From Collimonas silvisoli (GTDB taxonomy: Bacteria > Pseudomonadota > Gammaproteobacteria > Burkholderiales > Burkholderiaceae_D), in NCBI RefSeq assembly GCF_018305005.1, contig NZ_JAGQEG010000050.1, positions 1-39,540 on the forward strand: a stretch of DNA of 39,540 bases. Direction: 5' to 3'. Position 1 is the first letter of the stretch; every line of letters starts with the position of its first letter. Of the stretch, positions 1-7,452 are shown piece by piece. Both the position numbers and the translations under genes were made by a program. Under the pieces are notes generated by a model. The model did no database searches, was not told the origin of the DNA, and was given only the letters and a program-made list of their open reading frames with translations.

Positions 1-537
1 CAAACCGATCGAAACGCCACCTTCTTCTCCATGGTCCAGCAACCAGCGCAGTAGCTGGAGCACGAGCACTTCAAACAGGCGATCCGCCATCAGCCGGTGA
101 CCGCATCGCACCTGATCAGCCTCCTGAAACAGCAAGTCCAGCACACCTGACAGGCCTGGCACTCTGGCCAAAGGCAAAACGATCAACGGCGGCAAAGCCC
201 GCACCAGCGGGTGACTGGCGCCGCCTTCAAAGTGGACCGAGGCGCATGTGAAGTCGGAACCATTCTGAGGCGCATTGTGAAACTGATGAGCCAACGGCTG
301 CGGGTAAAAAAAAAGTGTCGGTTCGCTCGCCTCAATGCGGCGCGCCACACCTGCACCTTGTTGATGGGTGACCACCATGTCGCCCTTGCGCAGTACATGA
401 AAAAAACCCCTGCCCGGTTGTGCATCGAAGGTACTCACACCGCACAGCGCGCCAGTGTGAAAAAGACGCGCAGACACCTGAAACCGCTCCAATAGCGAAG
501 AAAGTCGGTCCAAGGCTTGGTTGGGTTCAGCGCTCAT
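1..537 (-). CDS. AraC-family transcriptional regulator, cupin-type sensor domain (partial, 3' end outside window)
   Basis: The minus-strand frame is open from an ATG at 535-537 to the left edge, giving 179 codons without a stop. It begins MSAEPNQALDRLSSLLERF. The visible part resembles the cupin-like N-terminal sensor of AraC-family activators: beta-strand-rich stretches such as GFFHVLRKGDMVV, then FFYPQPLAHQFHNAP, then a Leu-rich helical stretch before the edge (LFEVLVLQLLRWLLDHG). The C-terminal double helix-turn-helix DNA-binding domain would lie beyond base 1 and is not seen, so the family call rests on the sensor domain alone. The gene is divergent from the secreted-protein/AhpD-like pair and shares a 112-bp gap with it, which suggests it controls that pair. 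The effector is unknown. Confidence 0.75.
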   Translation of the reverse strand, partial: MSAEPNQALDRLSSLLERFQVSARLFHTGALCGVSTFDAQPGRGFFHVLRKGDMVVTHQQGAGVARRIEASEPTLFFYPQPLAHQFHNAPQNGSDFTCASVHFEGGASHPLVRALPPLIVLPLARVPGLSGVLDLLFQEADQVRCGHRLMADRLFEVLVLQLLRWLLDHGEEGGVSIGL

Positions 538-649
538 ATTGTACGAATGGGTATGTTATATGGATAAATGGATACCAATTGTACGCACATAGAGCGCAAA
601 CTTCTCTTTGTGCAGATTTGCACCAACTCCAACCCACAGAGGTATCTCA
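538..649. promoter_or_regulatory. Divergent promoter region with direct and inverted repeats (candidate AraC-type operator)
   Basis: This gap separates the AraC-type gene from the secreted-protein gene. ATTGTACG occurs at 538-545 and again at 578-585, exactly 40 bp apart, about four helical turns. Between the copies, ATGGATA is repeated at 60-bp scale positions 560-566 and 568-574. GGTAT at 550-554 is inverted as ATACC at 572-576. AraC-family proteins commonly bind direct repeats, so these are candidate operator sites. This assignment is inference. Confidence 0.4.
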
Positions 650-1384
650 ATGAAATTGCATTCAACACTCAAGCGGATCACGATGGCCATGGCGTGTGCC
701 GGCCTGGGCCACCTCGCCGTGGCTCATGACGGCAAGCACACTGTTGGCATTCAAAGCCCGCCGACCGCCAAGGTGGAAGCACCGTTTGATATTTTTCATA
801 CGCGCATTACCACCGAGGGCAACATCGCCACCTTCCATATCGCGGTGTCTGGCAAAGCGGGGGACAACAAACCCGGCAAGACCGGCAAACTGGCCGGCAG
901 CACCGTATTTTCTTATGTCTGGCCGACCACCATGGACCCATCCGTGGTTGGGTTTGAAGCCAAAAGCGGCATCCTGGCCTTTGCGGTGACCAGCCATCCC
1001 GATTTCAACGACACACCGCTGTTTGCCGGCGGCGGCGGGGAATGGCACTCGCACTGGGTGGTGCTGCGGCCCGACGACACCTGTGGCAAGGGTGCCCTGA
1101 AGGTGGTTGACATTCCCGAGGGTAGCAAGCCCAAGTTGCCCAAGACATGGCCTGGCCTGCCTATCTTGATCGACAGCCCCGGCTGGAACCCTGTCTTCAA
1201 AGGTAAATCGCTGGAAGTGAAAGTGCCGTTCGACGACATCGGCGTGGTGCAGACCGCCGGATTTGATGGCGTCACTGCCGCGTTGCGCGTAAACGCCAGC
1301 GTGCACAACCCACTGCTGTGTGTAGCCGATGTATTCAAGGTGGCCTCCGGCAATTTGTCTTTGCCAGGCAAAGTCAATCAGTAA
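650..1384 (+). CDS. Secreted protein of unknown function
   Basis: Encodes 244 residues from the ATG at 650, preceded by an AGAGG ribosome site about eight bases upstream; a further in-frame start at 608 lacks this support. The N-terminus is a typical Sec signal peptide (charged start, hydrophobic MAMACAGLGHLAVA, likely cleavage before HDGKH). The mature part has a His-rich start, a Lys/Gly-rich segment (GKAGDNKPGKTGKLAG), a Gly run followed by EWHSHW that could bind metal, and two cysteines (in DDTCGKG and NPLLCVAD) that could form a disulfide in the periplasm. I do not recognise a family. It lies 46 bp before the AhpD-like gene and is probably co-transcribed with it, which hints at a redox or stress role, but that is inference only. 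Confidence 0.8.
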   Translation: MKLHSTLKRITMAMACAGLGHLAVAHDGKHTVGIQSPPTAKVEAPFDIFHTRITTEGNIATFHIAVSGKAGDNKPGKTGKLAGSTVFSYVWPTTMDPSVVGFEAKSGILAFAVTSHPDFNDTPLFAGGGGEWHSHWVVLRPDDTCGKGALKVVDIPEGSKPKLPKTWPGLPILIDSPGWNPVFKGKSLEVKVPFDDIGVVQTAGFDGVTAALRVNASVHNPLLCVADVFKVASGNLSLPGKVNQ

Positions 1385-1430
1385 TCCCTGTTCCCCCTGT
1401 TATCCCCCAATTTTTTTAAAGGAAATCAGC

Positions 1431-1976
1431 ATGTCACGCGTACAACTTATCAACCAAGCCGACACCAGCCCCAACCGTCAAGCCCTGCTCGCGCAAATTC
1501 ACAAGGCGTTCGGCGCCACACCCAATATGTTCAAGGCCGTGGCCAACTCCTCCGCTGCTCTAGAAAGCATGTGGGGCTCCTTCGGCGCGCTGAGCTCGGG
1601 CGTTCTGGGTGCCAAGCTGGGTGAGCAGATCGCCGTCGCCATCGCCGACCGCAACCGCTGCGAATATTGCCTGGCCGCCCACACGGTGCTGGGCCAGGGC
1701 GCCGGCGCCGGCGCAGAGGAAATGTCCGCTGCGCAAGCTGGTCGCTCCACTGACCCGAAGACGGCTGCCGCCTTGGCATTTGCATTGAAGGTCGTCAGCA
1801 ATCGCGCTCAGCTATCCGACGAAGATGTGTCTGAATTGCGGGCCGCAGGTTTTAACGACGAACACATCGTTGAAATCTTGGCCCACGTGGCCTTGAATAT
1901 CTTCACCAACTATATCAACGTGGCCTTTGATGTGCCCGTGGACTTTCCCAAAGTGGCGCTGAACCCGGTCAGGTAA
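1431..1976 (+). CDS. AhpD-fold / carboxymuconolactone decarboxylase family protein (peroxidase-related)
   Basis: Encodes 181 residues. The ATG at 1431 follows an AAAGGAA ribosome site at 1418-1424. The protein carries the AhpD redox motif: Glu65, Cys77, Cys80 and His84 fit the spacing E-x11-C-x2-C-x3-H, within NRCEYCLAAH. In AhpD-fold proteins this site reduces peroxides or accepts electrons through a CxxC thiol pair. The length and single motif match the uncharacterised peroxidase-related group rather than true gamma-carboxymuconolactone decarboxylase, which lacks the CxxC pair. It is probably cytoplasmic, since no signal peptide is visible. It follows the secreted-protein gene and is likely under the divergent AraC-type regulator. 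The electron donor and true substrate cannot be read from the sequence. Confidence 0.88.
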   Translation: MSRVQLINQADTSPNRQALLAQIHKAFGATPNMFKAVANSSAALESMWGSFGALSSGVLGAKLGEQIAVAIADRNRCEYCLAAHTVLGQGAGAGAEEMSAAQAGRSTDPKTAAALAFALKVVSNRAQLSDEDVSELRAAGFNDEHIVEILAHVALNIFTNYINVAFDVPVDFPKVALNPVR

Positions 1977-2077
1977 CGCTCATCGGCACAAACCATGCCC
2001 GCAAGGCGCCTGAATCGACATTGCAGTCCGGCTGCGATGACCTTCAGTGCGCCATCCACAGCTAAAGGGAAGCATCC

Positions 2078-2776
2078 ATGAAGTGCATCGCCATACGGCA
2101 TCTGAAGTTTGAAGACCTCGGCATATTCGAAGAGACTTTGGTCGAACACGGTATTGAGATCGAGTACGTTGAAGCCGGGCTGCAGAACCTTGACTCCTGC
2201 AACTGGGACAACACTGACCTGGTGGTCGTGCTGGGTGGCCCGATTGGCGTGTATGAGGCTGCGGACTATCCTTGGCTCAGGCAAGAGATCGAAATCGTGA
2301 GGCAGCGCCTGCGCCAGGACCTGCCAACCTTGGGCATTTGCCTGGGGGCACAAATCATGGCAACGGCGTTGGGTGCTGCTGTCTATCCGGGCCGGGCCAA
2401 GGAAATCGGGTGGTCTGCCCTGCAACTCTCACCTTCGGGCAAGAACGCTGGCCTGCAAGCGATGGACAAGATCGATGTCCTGCACTGGCACGGCGACACC
2501 TTTGACCTGCCAGAGGGTGCAACCTTACTGGCATCCACCGAACTGACGCCGAACCAGGCGTTCCCCTACGGCCGCAATGCCCTGGCGCTGCAGTTTCACG
2601 CCGAAGTTCACGGCGCCCGGATGGAGCTCTGGCTCATTGGCCACACCCTGGAACTTCGCACGGCCGGTATAGGTCTCGCGCAACTGCGGCAAGCCGGGCT
2701 GCGGGGTGCCGTTATCAAGGCCGCGGCAGGACAAAAAATGCTTCATCAGTGGCTGATGCAAACCGGTCTGGCCTAG
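2078..2776 (+). CDS. Class I glutamine amidotransferase-like protein
   Basis: Encodes 232 residues; the ATG at 2078 follows AAAGGGAAG. The class I amidotransferase triad is intact: Cys88 in the nucleophile elbow GICLGAQ, and His174 and Glu176 in LQFHAEV. The oxyanion-region sequence VVLGGPIGVYE and the conserved LHWHGD segment (about 135-140) are also present. The protein is a stand-alone glutaminase-type domain with no synthetase domain, like the GMP-synthase-like group that includes gamma-glutamyl hydrolases of amines. The partner or acceptor is unknown. It lies 101 bp after the AhpD-like gene on the same strand and is followed by an intrinsic terminator, so it probably closes this transcription unit. 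Confidence 0.85.
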   Translation: MKCIAIRHLKFEDLGIFEETLVEHGIEIEYVEAGLQNLDSCNWDNTDLVVVLGGPIGVYEAADYPWLRQEIEIVRQRLRQDLPTLGICLGAQIMATALGAAVYPGRAKEIGWSALQLSPSGKNAGLQAMDKIDVLHWHGDTFDLPEGATLLASTELTPNQAFPYGRNALALQFHAEVHGARMELWLIGHTLELRTAGIGLAQLRQAGLRGAVIKAAAGQKMLHQWLMQTGLA

Positions 2777-2908
2777 TTCGCGATCGAAAACACATCCTCC
2801 AACATGATGCCTTCCTCTGCCGATCGCCTGTTTTTTAGTATCGCGGCGCATTTCGACCCACAGAAAATAAAATCCGCCAAAAATTGGTGGGTCCGTCAGC
2901 AACCTGAA

Positions 2909-2934
2909 GGTTACGTGTGAACGTAACCTTTTTT
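2909..2934 (+). terminator. Rho-independent terminator after the amidotransferase gene
   Basis: GGTTACGT at 2909-2916 pairs perfectly with ACGTAACC at 2921-2928 around a GTGA loop, followed by six T residues at 2929-2934. An AACC at 2901-2904 could compete for GGTT at 2909-2912, giving a weak alternative fold. Confidence 0.85.
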
Positions 2935-3041
2935 GTATGGCGGCCCTGACCTGTCCCTAAGAAAACTGGACTCCGGAACGTTCAATAGATCGCATGCGAT
3001 GGCCGCGGGAATGTCAGGATTTGTGGGTATTCGTCTATTTG

Positions 3042-3070
3042 CTGACAGGTTTTTCCGGAAAAATTCTGAT
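3042..3070 (+). promoter_or_regulatory. Candidate sigma-70 promoter of the EPS operon with palindromic operator
   Basis: CTGACA at 3042-3047 (five of six bases match the -35 consensus) is separated by 17 bp from TCTGAT at 3065-3070 (four of six match the -10 consensus). The spacer contains the perfect 14-bp palindrome TTTTTCCGGAAAAA at 3050-3063, placed where a bound protein would block or control RNA polymerase. The site lies about 85 bp before the first EPS gene. This is prediction only. Confidence 0.35.
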
Positions 3071-3155
3071 CGACAAGAATATATTTTTCCACCAACGATT
3101 GCATTGCAGTACTTCCATTAAGGAAATCAGCATCGGCTAATTGAAATGAAATCTC

Positions 3156-4574
3156 ATGACCAGATCCAACGCGCGCACTTTCAAACGTCCCCAGGAATTC
3201 GGGGCGCTGATGCGACTGATGGATGTTGCAATTCTAGCGGCGGCAGCTCAGCTTGCCAGCTATTTGCGTTTCGGCAGCCTGCTCGATACGGCAGATCACA
3301 TTTACACGGTCATGCTCTGTCTATGCTGCACGCTGGCATTTTTCATGTTTCCGCAATCTGGTGTGTATGTCTCGTGGCGCGGCCGGTTTGTGTCATCCAT
3401 GCTGGGTCGCCTAGCTGCTTCATGGGCTGCGGTCCTGCTGATCGGCCTTCTCTTCAGCTTCCTGTTTCATTATGCGGGCCAGGTATCCCGGCTCTGGCTT
3501 TGCTACTGGTACGTGATGGGGGCCGTGTTGTTGACTGGGTACCGGGCTGCACATTATTTGTTGCTTCGCCGTTTGCGCAGTTACGGATTCAATACCAAAC
3601 GAGTGGTCATTGTAGGTTACGGCCAGACCGGACAGGAAATGCATAAGCGCGCCCGGCAGCAGGAACAATCCGGTTATCACGTCGCAGCCATCTACGTCGA
3701 CGGCCACGACACGCCCGATCTATCTCTCCTCTCCGCTGTTGATCGCATCAAGACGTTGGATGACATCCATGGCTATGCCATGTCAAACCGGATCGACGAG
3801 ATCTGGATTACCTTGCCTGTCAGCGCGTCGTCCCAGCTGCACGAATTGCAGTACATGCTGCGCAACGCCTTGGTGGATATACGCTGGGTGCCTGATATGC
3901 TGGGGCTGCAAATGTTTAGCAGCGGCATGGTCGAATTTCTTGGTTTACCCACGGTAGATTTGAATCGACCGGTCTCCGACGGCCTGGGCGGCATGTTCAA
4001 GCATCTGCTTGACAAACTGTTTGCGGCCGCGGTGTTGGTCGTGCTGTCGCCATTGTTTCTGATCATTGCGGCGGGCATCAAATATGCATCGCCCGGGCCG
4101 GTGTTTTTCAAGCAGGCGAGGCTTGGCCTCAACGGTAAGAAATTCATGGTCTACAAGTTCAGAAGCATGAAAGTGCACCAGGAACATCAGCACGTTACGC
4201 AAGCGACGCAACACGACCTGCGCATCACTCGTATCGGACAATTTCTGCGTCGTACCAGCCTGGATGAACTGCCGCAGTTCATCAATGTTCTGATCGGCGA
4301 CATGTCGGTTGTCGGGCCACGGCCGCACGCAATCCAGCACAACCAGATGTACGAGGAAATCCTGGAGCTGTACATGGCGCGGCACCGGGTTAAGCCAGGT
4401 ATCACCGGATGGGCCCAAATCCACGGCCTGCGCGGGGAAACCGATACCGTCGACAAGATGGAAAGACGGATTGAGTTCGATCTGCATTACATCCGCAACT
4501 GGTCGCTCCTGATGGATCTGCGCATTGTGGTCTGGACTGCTTTCAGGGGATGGACGGGTAAAAATGCGTATTAA
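3156..4574 (+). CDS. Undecaprenyl-phosphate sugar phosphotransferase, WcaJ type (initiates the EPS repeat unit)
   Basis: Encodes 472 residues, the normal length for the WcaJ/PssY polyisoprenyl-phosphate hexose-1-phosphotransferase family. It is predicted to transfer a hexose-1-phosphate, usually glucose, from a UDP-sugar to undecaprenyl phosphate at the inner membrane. The N-terminal half has four membrane segments (about 18-125), followed by a nucleotide-binding-like domain ([14 protein letters not shown], about 150). The C-terminal catalytic sugar-transferase domain starts near 285, with a membrane-associated hydrophobic segment ([20 protein letters not shown]). It contains the conserved motifs [22 protein letters not shown] and the late KPGITGWAQ. 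The start at 3156 has no strong ribosome site; an earlier one lies about 30 bases upstream. It is the first gene of the polysaccharide operon and overlaps the next gene by 11 bp. Confidence 0.92.
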   Translation: MTRSNARTFKRPQEFGALMRLMDVAILAAAAQLASYLRFGSLLDTADHIYTVMLCLCCTLAFFMFPQSGVYVSWRGRFVSSMLGRLAASWAAVLLIGLLFSFLFHYAGQVSRLWLCYWYVMGAVLLTGYRAAHYLLLRRLRSYGFNTKRVVIVGYGQTGQEMHKRARQQEQSGYHVAAIYVDGHDTPDLSLLSAVDRIKTLDDIHGYAMSNRIDEIWITLPVSASSQLHELQYMLRNALVDIRWVPDMLGLQMFSSGMVEFLGLPTVDLNRPVSDGLGGMFKHLLDKLFAAAVLVVLSPLFLIIAAGIKYASPGPVFFKQARLGLNGKKFMVYKFRSMKVHQEHQHVTQATQHDLRITRIGQFLRRTSLDELPQFINVLIGDMSVVGPRPHAIQHNQMYEEILELYMARHRVKPGITGWAQIHGLRGETDTVDKMERRIEFDLHYIRNWSLLMDLRIVVWTAFRGWTGKNAY

Positions 4575-5034
4575 CGAAACCCGTCACCGACACTGCATGG
4601 CAGTTGCATCGATTTTCTTTGTATTGCTGCTGAGCGTCGGATCCGTGCCCGGTTATGCCAGGGCGGCCTCCGCCGTGGTTGATCATCGAATACTGCATTT
4701 TGTCGCGTATGGTTTTCTTAGCGCCCTGATCTACAGTTGCTTGGGCGGAGCGCCGGCTCGTCGCGCTCGATGCACCCTGTTAGCGATTGCAGTACTGGGC
4801 GGCCTCGATGAATCGCTACAGAGTTTCCTGCCTTACCGCAATGGCGATTTCAGCGATTGGGGCTGTGACATGCTGGCCGTGCTGTCATGCGTGGCAGTGC
4901 TGGCCTTTTTTCAGGCCAGGAGTGCAGGCAGGAAGGTCGCGCAATCCCGCACACTCATGCTGGCGCCTGATCACCAGGAAGAACCCGGGTATATCCAGCC
5001 AGCGGAAGGAAAGTGTCAACATGCCGCGTCTTGA
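4564..5034 (+). CDS. VanZ-like membrane protein
   Basis: Encodes 156 residues from the ATG at 4564, which overlaps the end of the preceding gene; a GGGGA sequence lies about 15 bases upstream. VanZ-family features are visible: DHRILHFVAYGFLSALIYS (about 42-60), DESLQSFLPYRNGDFSDWGCDMLAVL (split by the conserved Asp-Trp and Asn/Gly positions), and four hydrophobic segments. VanZ proteins are small inner-membrane proteins; the founding member gives low-level teicoplanin resistance in enterococci. VanZ-like genes also occur often in polysaccharide loci, where their role is not established. Its position between the initiating transferase and the flippase suggests a part in lipid-linked intermediate handling, but this is inference. 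It overlaps the next gene by 14 bp. Confidence 0.85.
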   Translation: MRINETRHRHCMAVASIFFVLLLSVGSVPGYARAASAVVDHRILHFVAYGFLSALIYSCLGGAPARRARCTLLAIAVLGGLDESLQSFLPYRNGDFSDWGCDMLAVLSCVAVLAFFQARSAGRKVAQSRTLMLAPDHQEEPGYIQPAEGKCQHAAS

Positions 5035-6238
5035 TATGAAAAAATCCAAGGCGCTGCTGCAAATTATCTTTGAACAGGCAGTCTTCACTCTGACGTTTTT
5101 CGTAACCCAGGCTCTGCTCGCACGCCATCTGAGTGTGGCAACGTTCGCCTCGTTTTCCGCGATTTATTCGGCCGTGATTCTGCTGAACATCGTTCACGGC
5201 AGTACGGTCATGGAGCCATTGCTGGTGTTCGCTAAAGCGAACCGTGCGATCGACCGCAAGTTGCTGCTGATAATGCATCTGCTGATTACGGTATCGAGCA
5301 TATTGGCGGTGATCTATCTGGCGTGGATCATCCCCGGCACGTCGCCGTATTTCGTGTGCGCATTGATTCTTGCGATGACGGGTTTTGTGGCGTACTGGAC
5401 GGTGCGGGCGATATCCATTTTGGACAATGCCAGCCTCAAATCGATCCTGCCTGCACTGGCGCAGCTAGCTGTCGTATGCACAGCAATTGGCTTGATGCCT
5501 GACGACGGCCCCTATCGGTTGAGTGCACTGCTGGTAGCCATCGGCTTGCCGCTGCTATTGACGAGCGCGCTGATCATTGTCATGACTAAGAAGAAAGACG
5601 GTCATCCGGCGCAAGCAGTTGGCGAAAAAATCTCCTGGCTGAGTTTCGGCTTGAACAACTCCCTGAGCCAGATCACGGTCTGGGCCATGACTCATGGCCT
5701 GGTGATTTATTACATGTCCATGCAGGAGTCCGATCTGGCCGCCAGTTTCCGGGTGGTGATGACCTTGGTGCTGCCGGCACAATATCTGAATATCGCGATA
5801 TCGAACTTCGGTTTGCCGCGGCTGGCACGGCTGGCAGATGAAAAATCTGCAAAGTTTGCAGCGATGGCGCGCATGCTGCTTATGGCTACGCTGGCTTCCG
5901 GCCTGGTCTACAGCCTGGTGCTGTGGTTCTGGGGGCAGTCACTGGCAGGGCTGTTGTTCGGCGATAAATACAGTGGCCTGGATATGCATGACTATTTTCT
6001 GTTGCCGGTAATACTGGCGGCGATTCAAGGCATGCGTACCGTACTGAAGGCGCTCAAGCTGACCCGTTACGCCAGCTGGGCGATGGCAGGCGGCTTCCTT
6101 TGTTTCATGCTGGTGTTTGTCGCTAACCCGGTGGCGTCGGTCAGCACGATGTTCGTTCCGACCGTGTTCGGCCTTGGGCTGGCCGCCGTGATCATGTTGC
6201 ACCAGCTCGGAAAAGGGCTAAAGGTGGCGGCATTATGA
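5021..6238 (+). CDS. Polysaccharide flippase (Wzx-like, MOP superfamily)
   Basis: Encodes 405 residues from the ATG at 5021, chosen because AAGGAAAG precedes it by about eight bases; upstream in-frame starts lie inside the VanZ-like gene. The protein is almost entirely hydrophobic, with about 12 predicted membrane helices. It begins with a short basic N-terminus (MKKSKALLQIIFEQAVFTLTFFVTQALLARHLS) typical of oligosaccharide flippases; that motif is quoted in two parts, residues 5-24 and 25 onward. Wzx proteins move lipid-linked repeat units from the cytoplasmic to the periplasmic face. The family has low sequence conservation, so the call rests on topology, length and its place among a WcaJ-type enzyme, a polymerase-like protein and glycosyltransferases. 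It ends in an ATGA overlap with the next gene. Confidence 0.8.
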   Translation: MPRLDMKKSKALLQIIFEQAVFTLTFFVTQALLARHLSVATFASFSAIYSAVILLNIVHGSTVMEPLLVFAKANRAIDRKLLLIMHLLITVSSILAVIYLAWIIPGTSPYFVCALILAMTGFVAYWTVRAISILDNASLKSILPALAQLAVVCTAIGLMPDDGPYRLSALLVAIGLPLLLTSALIIVMTKKKDGHPAQAVGEKISWLSFGLNNSLSQITVWAMTHGLVIYYMSMQESDLAASFRVVMTLVLPAQYLNIAISNFGLPRLARLADEKSAKFAAMARMLLMATLASGLVYSLVLWFWGQSLAGLLFGDKYSGLDMHDYFLLPVILAAIQGMRTVLKALKLTRYASWAMAGGFLCFMLVFVANPVASVSTMFVPTVFGLGLAAVIMLHQLGKGLKVAAL

Positions 6239-7446
6239 AAATCGTGATTTGCGCGGTTCCCTTTAGCGCCAACCTGGGCGATGGCGTCATTTATGAAAAT
6301 ATCCGGGAATTGCTGCTGGAACGCTTGCCGAACGCACACATCAGCGCACTCGATATCGCCGGCCGCGACGATTTTTCCGTGGCTGCCGTCTCCAGGAAAT
6401 CGTTGATTCATAAAGTACCCAAGCTGCTGTTGCCGTCCGCAGTCTGTTTGTATTTCGCCCTGCAATATGTGTTGCGCTGGCGCCGTAAGTGGACGGAGCG
6501 GTTGGCGGGCGCAGACCTGGTGATGATCGGTGGCGGCCAGCTGTTGCTGGATGTTCACCTTAATTTCCCGGTTAAATTATTCCTGCTGTCGTGCATTCTG
6601 AAAACCGTGGGCAAATCCGGCAAGGTCGCTGTTTTCGGCGTTGGCGTTTCGCCATCCATGTCGACTGCGGGAACCTGGCTGCTACGGCGGACGTGGCGCA
6701 ACCTGGCGCCGGTGTACGTCAGCACCCGGGACAGTGCTTCAGCCGAAAACCTGCAACGCATTTTAGCGAGGCCGCTGGACGTCAGCGTTACGCCAGATCC
6801 TGGCGTCTATTCACAACAAACGTTTGCGGCTTTCCTGCCGCAGCGCGGTCCGGGTAACATCCTGGGCATCTGTATTTCCAGTCCGCTTGAGCTGAATCAG
6901 TCCGACCTGGAAAAGCAGGACTACGGCCGGCGGATCGGCGCCTATTTCCTGGAGCTGGCGCGACAAGCCTCTGCATCAGGGTATCAGGTGCATCTGTTTA
7001 CCAACGGCGCGCCGGAAGACGAGGTGTTCAAGAATATGCTGGCGGCTGATCTGAGCCCAGGGCAAGTGCTCAATCTGCCGCGCCCGGCGTTGCCGGCGCA
7101 ACTGGTTGCCAATATCAGCCGCTGCGGTGGTGTCATTGCCCATAGGCTGCACGCCAATATCGTCGCCTATTCGTTGGACATCCCCAGTATCGGCTTAAGC
7201 TGGGACAGCAAGGTACAGTCCTTTTTTTCGCTGACCGGCCGTGACGATTTTTTTATACGAGAGTCCATACCCGACGTAGCCGGCACGCTCAAGCTGCTGC
7301 AACACGCGCTGCAAACTGGCGCAGGCAAGGAAAAGAGCCGCTTGACGCAACAGCTGATGGCGGAAATCTCGACCTTGTTGAACGACTCCGGACTGGCCGC
7401 TACGATGCTGCCGCTGGATTCGATCGCCGGTGCTGCCGTTACCTAG
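6235..7446 (+). CDS. Polysaccharide pyruvyl transferase family protein
   Basis: Encodes 403 residues and starts in an ATGA overlap with the flippase gene. It has the two-domain pattern of the WcaK/AmsJ/CsaB family: an N-terminal LGDGVIYENI loop, a GGGQLLLD turn (about 99-106), FGVGVSPS, the VSTRDSASAENL segment (about 161-172), PDPGVY, and the late HRLHANIVAYSLDIPSIGLSWDSK region (split here at residues about 302 and 312) that typifies the active site. Family members add pyruvate ketals from phosphoenolpyruvate to sugars, giving the polymer negative charge. Its place in the operon predicts a pyruvylated exopolysaccharide. Some relatives have other activities, so the chemistry needs product analysis. 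Confidence 0.85.
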   Translation: MKIVICAVPFSANLGDGVIYENIRELLLERLPNAHISALDIAGRDDFSVAAVSRKSLIHKVPKLLLPSAVCLYFALQYVLRWRRKWTERLAGADLVMIGGGQLLLDVHLNFPVKLFLLSCILKTVGKSGKVAVFGVGVSPSMSTAGTWLLRRTWRNLAPVYVSTRDSASAENLQRILARPLDVSVTPDPGVYSQQTFAAFLPQRGPGNILGICISSPLELNQSDLEKQDYGRRIGAYFLELARQASASGYQVHLFTNGAPEDEVFKNMLAADLSPGQVLNLPRPALPAQLVANISRCGGVIAHRLHANIVAYSLDIPSIGLSWDSKVQSFFSLTGRDDFFIRESIPDVAGTLKLLQHALQTGAGKEKSRLTQQLMAEISTLLNDSGLAATMLPLDSIAGAAVT

Positions 7447-7452
7447 CCCGTC

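Larger units (their letters stand above)
2777..3155. other. Non-coding gap: terminator, then EPS operon promoter region
   Basis: No convincing gene is present; a 62-codon frame from 2933 has no recognisable features. The gap holds the intrinsic terminator at 2909-2934, a perfect 12-bp palindrome ATCGCATGCGAT at 2989-3000, a candidate promoter with an internal palindrome at 3042-3070, and an AAGGAAATCAG ribosome-site-like sequence at 3120-3130 that is too far from the next ATG to serve it. Confidence 0.6.

Noticed and set aside
2941-3000. Possible insertion-sequence end near CTGTCCCTAAG and the ATCGCATGCGAT palindrome
   Set aside because: No paired inverted end, target duplication or transposase fragment could be found.
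2933-3121. 62-codon frame upstream of the EPS operon
   Set aside because: It overlaps the terminator T-run and the promoter candidate and shows no family features.
1419-3133. Identical 14-mer AAGGAAATCAGCAT at 1419-1432 and 3120-3133
   Set aside because: The first copy is a working ribosome site. The second is not followed by ATG and has no matching flanks, so common ancestry of the two places is not supported; chance or a weak remnant of a start region.
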